A stretch of 64,000 nucleotides of DNA, from positions 55,407,051 to 55,471,050 of the forward strand of contig NC_045127.1 in assembly GCF_007655135.1 (NCBI RefSeq), read 5' to 3'. This document shows positions 1 through 10,224 of this stretch, piece by piece; position 1 is the first letter of the stretch; the number at the start of each line of letters is the position of its first letter. The notes beneath the pieces were generated by a model, which saw only the letters and a program-made list of their open reading frames with translations, ran no database searches and was not told the DNA's origin. Made by a program: the position numbers and the translations under genes. The DNA is from Punica granatum. Its lineage: Eukaryota > Streptophyta > Magnoliopsida > Myrtales > Lythraceae.

Positions 1-1137
1 GAGAGAGTCTTGTTCTTGAGCCGTCACGTTGATCAATTGATTGAAAGCAAAGCATTGTTGAAGAGACTACTCTTTGAAGGAATTGTTGGGTTTTTGTTTT
101 AGGATTCAATATCTTGAGTTTACTGCTGAATATGAATTTTATTGTAATGACTCCTTTGAATTATAATTGTATTTTCAATTCCATGATGTTTTCTAAGCTT
201 CTCTTGTGGGAATATGATGAAACCCTAGGTAGCTAATATGATGATTGTAGCCATATTATATGATTAATAGATGTGTGGATGATTCGTGATTGCAATTCCT
301 ATAATTTCAATTTAAATTCTTAATTGGTTATAATTGTTAGAAACACTATTGATACGGGAGTTGATATAGGGTTTGTTAGGAATTCTTGATTAGACTAATT
401 AGTTAAATGCGGAAGCTGCGTTAATTAGTTTAGTTAGAGATTATCCAGGGATTAATGTAATGTTTCTAGTTAGTTATTCGCTAAGACATTAGGGATAATT
501 AATTTAGGGCATTAGGCAATCATAGCACTGGAAGGTGTATGATCGTAATTTAGAGTCCACTATTAATTAGAGATGCGAAAGCTGATTAATTAATTAGGGG
601 TTTAAGACTTTAATTTTAAAGGCTTGATAAACTCACTTGAATGACCACATAGCTATTGATCTATATAACATGATGGCAATCTGATTAGTGAAACTAGGGT
701 GGATTATGTTTTTCCCACTTTCAATTGATATATTTTCATACAATTTTCTTTATGCTCTTTGTGACGATTTAGGTTGATTAGTAGTTAATTAGTTAATTCT
801 CTCAATTTGATTGCCTAGATAATAATAGAATCTAATATAGGTTTAGTACTTAATTAATCATTGTGGGATCGTCACTCTATTCATCATTATATTACTTGAT
901 TAGACCCAGTGCATTTGCTGGTAGAATTCGCGCTTATCTTTATATATATTCACAGCGGATCAACGGTGACTAGCTGTTGCTGAGGCATTGGTGGTTGGTT
1001 TTGCTTATGCTGCCTTTTAATGGTCTTTACTCTTTCGAGCTATTACTTAGTCGCCCTTTATTGGTCTTTATTGCCCCGTTTTTCTTAATGTGGAGCTTGA
1101 AATTTTTTTTTCATAGTTATAGGCTGCTAGCTAGACA
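1..1137. other. AT-rich flank without a recognisable gene
   Basis: No open frame of convincing length is present. The stretch is rich in TTAATTAG-type words, with related phrases at about 411-432 and 572-594. The text at about 861-925, a 'gtgggatcg' followed by an AT-rich run and 'gacccagtgcatttgc', resembles leaders upstream of gag in some plant gypsy elements. That likeness is from memory and weak. The stretch may instead be the 5' flank or an intron of the DUF659 gene that follows. Confidence 0.3.
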
Positions 1138-2451
1138 ATGAATTCTGCCGGTGCTAGCAACAGCAATACACCCGCTCTTACGCCATCTACTAGAGAATTC
1201 ACCCCGAGTTCTTCTACCCCAAAAGCCATAAATAGAGGAAAATCTAATCCGACATGGGCACATTGCAAGGAAGTACCATCAGCAAATGGAAGGAAGGGTC
1301 TGCTATGCTTGTATTGCTCAAAAGTTCTCTTCGGTGGCGGTATAAATCAGTTTAAACAACATTTGGTGGGATTAAAAGGGAATGCAGAGTCATGTCGGAA
1401 GGTACCAGATCCTATTCGATTTGAAATGCAGGAACATCTAGTTGGGCTCATGATGGAAAAGAAAAGGAAGCGTGATATGTTAGATGAGCAAAATCCATAT
1501 GCTCCAACCTCTAAGCATGATGATGAGATAGTAGAAATTGCACCTCTTCATTCAACAGCAAAAGGGAAGGCAACTCAAGTTACTCAATCAAAAGCAACGA
1601 TGCCGAACAAGATGAAAATTAATTCGTACTTCCAATCGAGAACAACACTGGGAGCTCAAAGGACATCCAAGAGTGTTTTGCAAAGCAAAGAAGTCACCGA
1701 GAAGTGTGATCTTGCAATTTCTAAGTGGATGCTGGCCACAAGTATACCATTTAATACGGTTAATTCTCCTTATTACCAGCAAGCAAACGATGCCATTGCT
1801 AGCATGGGGGCAGGTTATAAAGGTTTGGGATTTCATGATCTTCGGGGATACTTATTGACAAAAAATGTTGAGAAGGTGAGAAAGTATGTCGATAGCTACC
1901 GATCTATTTGGAAAGAGATGGGCTGCACGATAATGACTGATGGATGGACAGACCAATGCAAGAGAACTTTGATTAACTTTTTAGTTTATTGTCCTAAGGG
2001 AATTGTTTTCGTGAAGTCTGTCAATCCTTTATATGCTTCGAAGACTGAGGAGATGCTTTACAAATTATTCAAAGAGGTGGTCTTATTTGTTGGTCAAGAA
2101 AATGTTGCTCACTTTGTGATTGACAATGCCGCTAACTACGTGGCTGCTGGTCGCTTGTTGGAGCAGAAGTTCAAGACGATATTTTGGTCTCCTTGTGCTG
2201 CTCATTGCATTAATTTAATTCTCAGTGATATTGGTAAGTTGGACGAAGTGAATGATATTGTGACTCATGTTGTGGAGATTACTAATTATATCTATAATCA
2301 TTGCTTTGCATTGAATCTGATGAGAAAATTTACTGGTGGACGAGAAATTCTACGCCATACTCCAACTCGTTTTGCCACTAATTTCATTGCATTGCAAAGT
2401 ATTTTTGCACAACATAATGCTTTGAGGGCTATGACAACAATTTTTAGATGA
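1138..2451 (+). pseudogene. BED zinc finger / DUF659 hAT-type transposase, 3'-truncated
   Basis: The 437-codon frame encodes the N-terminal two thirds of a domesticated or decayed hAT-superfamily transposase. A BED-type finger lies at about residues 40-90 (CLYC, then a His and Cys pair around KQHLVG and ESC). A basic linker follows (KKRKRD). A DUF659 domain runs from about residue 195 to the end, with the conserved DGWTD, FVIDNAANY and PTRFATNFIAL blocks. Family members usually run past 650 residues and end in a hAT dimerisation domain. Here the frame stops at TTTTTAGATGA and the next frame (2448-2633) shows no transposase similarity, so the C-terminus is missing. Loss by truncation is more likely than a spliced exon because nothing matching it appears before the SINE. 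No terminal inverted repeats were found around it. Confidence 0.8.
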
Positions 2452-2635
2452 AACTTCAAGGCTTAAAAGTGTGGTCCGAACATAAGAACAAACAAGAAGA
2501 TGATGCCCGGGAAAGAAAGGAAATAAATGCAAAGTTGAGAGAGAAACCTGTTGTTCTGGAATCGATTCATTCTATTGCGAGTGAAGGTCCTAAAAAGTGG
2601 AAGATAAACATGGCGTTGGAAACTTCAGAATGAAG

Positions 2636-2924
2636 ATTCCATTTTACAGACACATATTATATGCTGTGGCAAGAGGAATCAACGTTGAAAATAATGGCCT
2701 AGTTCGTTATAGAGTACTAGCTTTTCCTCTATCTAAACAGCTTGCAACCTCATCGTGCTCCATCACGGAACATTAGAAATCAGGCAGCGGGTAATTTCAT
2801 CGACTAATAGTATCAGTTAAGCATAGCAAGCTCGTAATGATAATAACCAACAAAAAGGTCCTGAGTTGAAAGGATACATATCTTGCCAAAGTGAGAAAGG
2901 TTATGGTCAGTGATCTTTGTTAAC
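2636..2924. other. No feature seen
   Basis: Non-coding stretch between the truncated transposase frame and the SINE. Neither strand shows a coding frame or obvious repeat structure. Confidence 0.4.
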
Positions 2925-2935
2925 AATACATATCA

Positions 2936-3253
2936 GCCAGCACCACCAGTACGGTGGTCTAGTGGTTAAGCATCAAGCGCTCCACTTGAACATCACGAGT
3001 TCGAACCTCACTGAGGACGTAGAGCTCGCCACTATGTGGGTGTATTATGGGATGGCGGTGGCCGGCCCATAATGCTTGATCCAGTGGGCCTTGACTTAAT
3101 TCACTAGTGTGTTGGTGGGGCTGCGGTGACCAAGTTGGACTAAAGTCTCAGCGAGCTATGACGAAAGGAACATTCCGTGGCGGTTAGGTTCCCTTAGTTG
3201 GGGCAGCTACAGGGGGCTAATAACTCGACCTAGCCTTTTACCTAGCAAAAAAA
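2936..3253 (+). mobile_element. tRNA-derived SINE with 11-bp target site duplication
   Basis: The 5' part carries an RNA polymerase III internal promoter: an A-box-like TGGTCTAGTGGTTAAG at about 2957 and a B-box-like GAGTTCGAACCTC at about 2998, with tRNA-like spacing. A tRNA-unrelated body of about 240 bases follows and ends in a poly-A tail after CCTAGC at about 3246. The insertion is bounded by a perfect 11-bp direct repeat AATACATATCA at 2925-2935 and 3254-3264, as expected for LINE-assisted retroposition. The body looks full length. The family could not be named without a repeat library. It is not a functional tRNA gene because no closing acceptor stem is seen. Confidence 0.85.
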
Positions 3254-3264
3254 AATACATATCA

Positions 3265-4646
3265 ACAAGCTACTAGAACACTTATCTTTTTTTTATTCTT
3301 TTTTTTTAATGGCAAGTACTCGGAACATCGACGAGAGAGGAGCTTCAAGTCTGAAGAGAAATGAAATAAATAGACATACATATCTCAAATTCAAATGGAG
3401 AAGTATAATGACTAGAGAGAGGGGGGGAGGGAGAAAGGGGGAGAGATTACTAGATCAAAGGAGCTCTGCATCTGCAGACATCTAATGGAGTTATGGAGAG
3501 GTGACTGCTGCTGAGCCTGGAAAATGCTTTCAAAGGGGGGGACTAGCAACCGTGGTTGTACGATTCTAATACCCAAGGGGCGGCGAGCGATTCCGATTTC
3601 ACCCGGCGGATCAATGCAGTAGGATCGGGCTTGGATGGGGAGTTGAATTGCACAATCATGGAATTGGTGCGAGTCAACCGACCTACTACTACCTGTTGCA
3701 CCGTCAGACTAACTTGGCCTAAGCCCAGGCTATTTGTTCGGTCGGTCCATCAAGCAGCCCCGACCCGATTTTTTTTTTTAATTCTCTTCTTCTCGGCTTT
3801 CAATCAGAGGTCAAAGTTGAGAGATTATCGAAGAACTCAGCAAGCCCCAGCTTTGCTTTGCCCTTCTTCTTCGATTGAATCTTATGATTCCTACCTTCTT
3901 CGAAGTGTTTTACTCTGATTTCGAGTCTTTGGAGCTTTTGCAGTGCCTGATTTCGAGCCTGTTGTCTTCGGAGTCGGAGCTTTGCTTTCTTGGAGCTCTC
4001 TCGATCTCTCCTTTTACTGTGCTTGATGTGCTTTTTCTTGTTCTCATTATCGTGTGTCGTGCTGCTGCGCTTCTTCTTCTGCTGTGCGACTGCTGCTTCT
4101 TCTTCTCTCGATCTCTCATTCCGCTGCTGCACTGTTGCTCCAGTTCGGGTTTCAATTCAAGGTGAAGCTTTGAGCTCTCTGGTCTGAGTGTTGTCTTGCC
4201 TAGTTTTGCTGCTGAATGCTGGCTCTGAGTGCTGTTGATTTGAGTTTAAGTTTGTGTTCATTTCACTATTGAGTTGAGTTTGCGTTTGTGAGCTGCTGTT
4301 GGTTTATTGATTTGTAGCCTTTATTCGAATGAATAAAGATTAATTTTGTGCTTAGAAAAATATGATACATATATTTATATATTATTTTTTAATTATAGAT
4401 AAAATCTTACAATTTACGATCCCATTCTACGATTCACGATCTTACGATCCCTGACCGATTCTACGTAGGATCACGCTTTTGACAACCTTCCTAGCAACTT
4501 ATGCTGCGTTTGGTTTCAAAGAAGGATTTTAAAATCAGATTTTGATTTTGAAAAAGAGTGGTATAAATAGGGTTCACCCTTTGACTTTGTATGAGTTATT
4601 TGGCTTACAGTAGTAGAGCAGCCTGGAAAGTGCAGATAAGTTCGGA
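3265..4646. other. Intergenic, low-complexity and CT-rich; no gene supported
   Basis: Contains GA/CT-rich low-complexity DNA (3410-3450 and 3780-4150) and several overlapping short frames on both strands made mostly of Ser, Leu, Arg and Lys. These look like composition artefacts. At about 4505-4620 the phrase TGCGTTTGGTTTCAAAG resembles the end of a hAT-type MITE, but no partner end was found before the inverted-repeat element that follows. Confidence 0.35.
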
Positions 4647-5113
4647 TTAATCACGTAAAAATATGCACGAATTTTGTGCAAATCTCAATTTTAATATGAT
4701 ATTTTAGAAATAGCACAGAAAGATATAACATTTTATTTTTAGTCTTAAATCTAGCATTATCTTTGCTTAAATTTCCAATTCTAGCACGACTTTTCGAAAA
4801 TAGAATAGACATGCACAATCTTTCGTTTTAGTCTTAAATGTAGCACGATAAGTCGATCCCATATATTTTTATTTAATTTAACGGCTTGTTAAATTTGAGA
4901 CAAAAACGAAAGAACGTGCTAGATTTGAGATTAAAACGAAACGTTGCATATTTTTGTACTATTTTCGAAAAGTCGTACTAGAATTGAAAGTTCAAGTAAA
5001 TGTCGTGCTGAATTTGAGACTAAAATGAAAGGTCATACATTTATATACTATTTTCAAAAGGCAATGCTATAATTGGAAATTCGAGCAAAGGTGATGCCTT
5101 TTTACGTGATTAA
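4647..5113. repeat. 467-bp long inverted repeat (foldback/MITE-like)
   Basis: The ends are a perfect 15-bp inverted repeat: TTAATCACGTAAAAA at 4647-4661 and its complement at 5099-5113. Inner segments also pair. One is CTAGCACGACTTTTCGAAAATAG near 4778 against its complement near 4958; another is the AAATTTCCAATTCTAGCA block near 4769 against a matching block near 5070. The arms also contain degenerate direct copies of a GTCTTAAAT..TAGCAC-type unit. A central AT-rich spacer lies near 4860-4890. There is no coding capacity. A transcript would fold into an imperfect hairpin, so it could be a non-autonomous DNA element or a small-RNA source. Confidence 0.75.
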
Positions 5114-5120
5114 GCCGTTA

Positions 5121-5200
5121 CAATTTTGAAGATCACCATTATAAAATGTTTTCTCCTTACAAATTTTGAAGATCACCATTATAAAATGTTTTCTCCTTAC
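5121..5200. repeat. Two tandem copies of a 40-bp unit
   Basis: Positions 5121-5160 and 5161-5200 are the same 40-bp unit (starting C/A AATTTTGAAGATCACC) and differ only at the first base. It directly follows the inverted repeat. No function is apparent. Confidence 0.9.
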
Positions 5201-6476
5201 AAATCGCCCGCGCCTCTGCTCGAGAAATTATTAGGCTTTTGCCGCTGATGCTGATGAGGCAGACAAGTTTTTAGCAGCTGTAGCTCTCAGAGCACTGGAA
5301 CGCCGTGATGGAAGTACCCAAATTCTCCGACGACTGGTCGATCTCTCTCTCTCTCCCCCCTCTCCCTCTCTCTATAACACGTGCGTGCAGGACAATAATA
5401 AGAAGTAATATTTATCTAAAATTAAATACAATACGTTTTTTTTTCGGTAGGAAATTATTATGGTAAGAGATTATGAATTAAGAAATTGATCGCTTGAAAA
5501 TTAAATGAGTTTATTGTAGAGTCACTTAACTTTCATAAAAAACTGGGATATCGGTAACATAAGTAGGCCTTTGGTATGCTAAAATGAAATCACCCAATAT
5601 AAGATTAATATGTTAAAAAAGTAAAACAATTGAAATTATACCATTTGAAATGGGAAGATAATTTTTAAGCCAAAAAAACCAATGTGCTTTAAATATAGGA
5701 AGACTCACAATCTTATATAATTGTATTTAAGAAGGCAAATAATTGGAAACAAGAATTATTTTTATTAAATGAGTAATTCTTGGATAATTGTTTTGTTTTA
5801 AAAAAATAATCGTTTAGGAAATTGAACTATTTAGATAAATAATTATATGAGATAATTAAATTGGGAAAATTAAATTTGTTCTTTCTTAGAAAATAACACC
5901 TCGAAATAATTAATTCACCCAAAAAATAATTAATTAGGTAAATTTGGAAAATATTTATCTAAGGTAATTAAATTTGAAAAGGTAAATGACCTGAAAATTC
6001 ATAAACTTTACATTTTTTTAATGTTTTATCACTGTTTTTTCTTTTTTGCAAAGAAATGCACCAAATATCGATTCGTTAAAAGTTTTACCACTCCGTTGGA
6101 TTCCCTGTCAATTTTAAATGAATGGGCTGACCGGTGCCACGTAGCTCATGGAGAAAGCAATAAGATTGATCTGTCCTCCAAACAATAGGATTAAATCAGA
6201 CCAGCGCAGCCGCAGCGCTGTAGCTGGTTCATGTCCAGTTCAGCAGTAACATTGAGAGCTTCACCTCTCTGTGTCAAACACACAGCAATCTCTCTGTCCT
6301 CCAACACTAGTTGTGTGTTAAACTTGGTTCCATAAGAAATACAAAAATGGATTTCATACAATATCAGTTTCAGGAAATTACAATTCATCCACATTGTGCA
6401 TACATAGAACGGATAAATAAATAAACACAGCAAAATCAATCAAAGAACATTTTCCTACATATGTGAATAACTCATG
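5201..6476. other. AT-rich 3' flank of the myosin gene
   Basis: No coding frame is supported. A CT-rich tract is at 5340-5375 and AT-rich single-copy-looking DNA follows. About 5568-5985 begins with a phrase (CCTTTGGTATGCTAAAATGAAA) reminiscent of MITE ends, but no inverted partner was confirmed. The 3' UTR and polyadenylation region of the minus-strand myosin should lie just below 6477. Confidence 0.35.
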
Positions 6477-7717
6477 CTATCTTCTATGAAATGTCTCTGT
6501 TGGTTGCAGAAGAAAATGGAAATCTGATGTTTGACGAAGGAGAGCTGGCGCATCCACATTGGGCAGGTCAATGCCTGTAAAAGACCGGAAAATCTCTTCC
6601 ATAGAGAAAGGCACGCTGAAAATGCAAGGGCACATGAATATATATATATATATACATATATATAGAGAAAATGTCTCGATGGCAAAACAATATCTGGCAA
6701 ATGTACAATGCAGGGTAATGGTGTTTCAAGCACTGGTCTCTCTTATCAGTCCAAGGTTTCAGAAGTTATCAGAGAGGGAGAATGGAATTGGAGAAGGAGA
6801 GGTGGCAATCAGAAGATGGCTGCCATTAAAGATCAGGCTAGTCGCATTCAGCTATGTGATAGGGAGGGCAGAGTTGTGTGGTCAGCCCATCCAAAAGGTA
6901 TTTTTACTGTGGCCAGTACTTGGGATTTTATCCGAGTAAAGGGTGAAGAGAAGAAGTGGCATAGATTTCTTTGGTCCTCTCCAATGATTCCCAGGAACTG
7001 TTTTATTTCATGGCTAGCCATAAAAAAGAGATTGCCAACAATGGACGGAGTTTCAAACTGGAAGAGGAATGTTGTTCCTACTTGTGTTCTTTGTGGGTCA
7101 GGAATAGACAAGAGCCCATCTTTTCTATGAGTGCTCCTTTTTTACAGAAATTTGGTCGAGCATTATGCAGCTAAACAGCGAGAACAGAAGTAAGGGCACA
7201 TGGGATAGTGATTTGGATTGGGTGATAGGAAGATATAAAGGTAAAACTGCCAGTGCTGCTATTGGTAGGCTAGCTTGGCATGCTATGATATATCACATTT
7301 GGGAGGCAAGGAATAATTGCATATTTGCAGCCACTTCCCCCTCTTTAGCAAAGACTCGAGCGTGCATTGTCAGAGATATGAGATTTAGGATGGTTGGTTT
7401 TCTAGCATCCCTCAGGAAGGTCATAGGTGCAAACTGCAGAATGCTTCTCAATGCGTGGGGAATTGCGTGATTTGGTTCTGTACAAATGCTTTTGAGCTTG
7501 GCCATAAACTCTCTGTTGATCTTGTAATTGCTCTTTACACCGGGCTTTCATTACTTGGGCCTGCGAGCCTGGTTTATTTTGACTTGCGAGCTACGTAGGC
7601 CAGTGTGCCTATTTTTAATTTGGGTTTGTGAGCCTATGTTTGTTGCAGTGGCCCATATGTGATGGACTTTTGATTATTTTGGTCTAATAAAGAGCAAACT
7701 TACGGATAATACGGATA

Positions 7718-7775
<58 letters not shown>

Positions 7776-10224
7776 ATCTGGCAAATGTAAAGATATCATG
7801 CTTGGAGGTGGATGTTTGGTGTAATATATATACCTTGAGTTGAAATCGAGCAAGAAGAAATTGGTTGTATTCACCGAGTCTTCAGCCATCATTGTTCTCA
7901 TCCTGCCAATCACCTGAAAGTTTGGGAGAATTGTGATTTGAGAGAGACCGAGGCCAACTATCAGTTAACAAGCACGGAACTTTGCATTCTCACTATCTGA
8001 GTACTACTCTTTACCAGATATGCATATATACAACGGAGAGCACACTCACATCTAATGACAGTCCCTGTGTTCCATATTTGTCATCCCAAAACATTGTATC
8101 AATCCGATATATCTGAGAAATGCTCAACATCTATCAAGGCAAAGAATCCCGCTTTAAAGAATTAAAAAAAAAAAAACTGCAAGCAAGGTCTGATAACTGT
8201 GAAAAGTTTCTACACTGTCGGAGAGAATACAAGAGATGAAGTTATATATATATATTGATAAATTTTTATTTTCAATAACAAAAATATGACAAACTTTCAG
8301 CGGAACTAGTAGTTTGCAGGTAAGAGATGAGTTACCGGGCAGATTTCACTGATAATTTCGTCCAAAGATAAATTAGATTTCTGATGGGAAACCTGCATGG
8401 CAGAGAGAAACCTGTCAAATATTTCCCGACTCCTGATTCTAGTATCAGGAGGAGCTGGAAAAATAATGTTAGCAATTAGCATTAACATACCAGGAATCCG
8501 ACAGCCTGCCTAATGTGTTGAAGCTCACACATTAACACCCCTGTGAACTGCAAATAGAAAATAGATCCAAATTGATGTGAGTGAATGTGGACGCAGAACC
8601 CCAATCTTTTATCTGCAGAGCATTGAATAATAATACTAATGTTGGACTAGCCTTATCCGTGGCTCTGTGACACCATTGGGTTAATTGTTCCAACCGGGAC
8701 TTCAGATATTCTCCATTGCTGAATGAGCAGCATTCCCGGCGAAGCAGCAAGCTACACGATTACAATTCATCCACATGTTACATTGTTGCTATCTATTTCT
8801 TGTATTTCAACCCAGCAGTTACTACTGCTGAAAGAGAATAGCTACCAGATCTCACGTTATACTGACCTATTGAAGAGCTGAACATTGATGAATGAGAAAA
8901 CTTGAGCATATATTTTCATGTTGATCGCTGATGGTACCTGAAAATGGCAGAAGAGGATGGGGTCAGGCCTGTGTGTTTGTTGCTGTGAGTTGGGAGTAGG
9001 TAAGTGTGGTGAATTCAGGGAATTAAGCAAACACAAGTGCGTTGGAGAGTATCAGCAAGTAGTAATCCAGTCTTTTCACGATGCTTTGCCAGCACATGTT
9101 TGAAGTTTGATGTTTTGCAATGGCACTTGAATGTATACGGCTTGATAGCCCTCTTAATGATTTAACCCTCACAGATCTCGTACCCTATTATCGGAAAACT
9201 TCGTTAATGTGACTTGTAAATTGCATTGCTTCATGGTAGTACTAACAAGCCCCTTACCTGTATGCACAAGTTCAAGAACTGACCAATCTCTTTCTTCAAA
9301 CAATCTCGGATCATCCCATATAACTTCTCGACACATGCAGTGAGATGTTGTTTAAATAGCAGTGCTGGGTACTTTGCTTCTATTTTTGACTGCCCAGGTG
9401 GTACCTCAGCCATTCCGCTGTAACTGCTTGAAATTCCCTTACCCTTTGGAAACCACATTCAGGAAAAAATTAAGAAGACCTTAAAAGTCCTGATCTTAAC
9501 AGACCAAACCAGAAGTTCCCAGAGAAGAGCTTAAACTTACCTGTGGTATTCCTGTAAATAATGCCAAAGGAAATATTTGGCACGTTGTGAAGCTATATTC
9601 GGCGTATTACTTGCCTTTATTGTGTTTTTAACTAGAAAGAGAAGGGTTAAAGTTGTTGATAGCCAATATGATAGTTCACTGATGTTCTCTTGACCCTAGA
9701 AGGAAATGAATATGGATGACAACATCAGGAAAAAAGAAAAAAACAAAAAAGAAAAGCAAAAAAGAGACGACTTCATTGTAAAATTGTTTAAATCATTTGA
9801 ATTGGCAGGTGTGCATAGTATAATAGCTCCATGCGGATTAACAATGCCAACAGTCGTATATAGATAACCCTTTTTTTTTTTTTTTAAGCGGTTGACAGTA
9901 TCAGTTGATGGAGCATACCTCAAAAGATGATCGAATTGCACGAGTGATTTAAACAAAATAAAGGCAGCAACAGGTCTCTCTTTGTCAAATTGCTTCTCTT
10001 CCATTACATACTTGATCAAGGCATCATAGTTTTCCTGTTATTAACAAGATAATGACAAAATGTGCATCAGAATGATCGATGATACTGCAGGTACAGAGTG
10101 TATATATATATAAAAACACACACACACATACTGTCGATAAAGTTTCAGCTTATGCTTTACATGCCTGTTGTCTGTCTGTTAGAGATCGTTGTCTCGAGAG
10201 ATTGATGACTAATGGTCCTGATTC
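6477..10224 (-). other. Myosin globular tail (DIL domain) exons 29-41
   Basis: Exons: 10165-10224, 9919-10034, [one unresolved], 9541-9695, 9258-9423, 9035-9184, 8867-8937, 8652-8751, 8491-8547, 8336-8392, 8050-8130, 7834-7913, 6477-6615. Diagnostic blocks are [67 protein letters not shown] and [14 protein letters not shown], matching the cargo-binding tail of plant myosin XI. Two introns use GC donors: CAACAG|GCATGT at 10165 and GATAAG|GCTAGT at 8652. After exon 9919-10034 the expected 20 or so residues are replaced by a 16-A tract and an unconvincing frame, so that junction is left open. Confidence 0.85.

Noticed and set aside
2950..3025. A tRNA gene
   Set aside because: A- and B-boxes are present but no closing acceptor stem; the unit is the head of a SINE with poly-A tail and target duplication.
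3556..4187. Overlapping frames of 80-120 codons on both strands
   Set aside because: CT/GA-rich low-complexity sequence gives Ser/Leu- and Arg/Lys-rich frames on opposite strands; no conserved motif.
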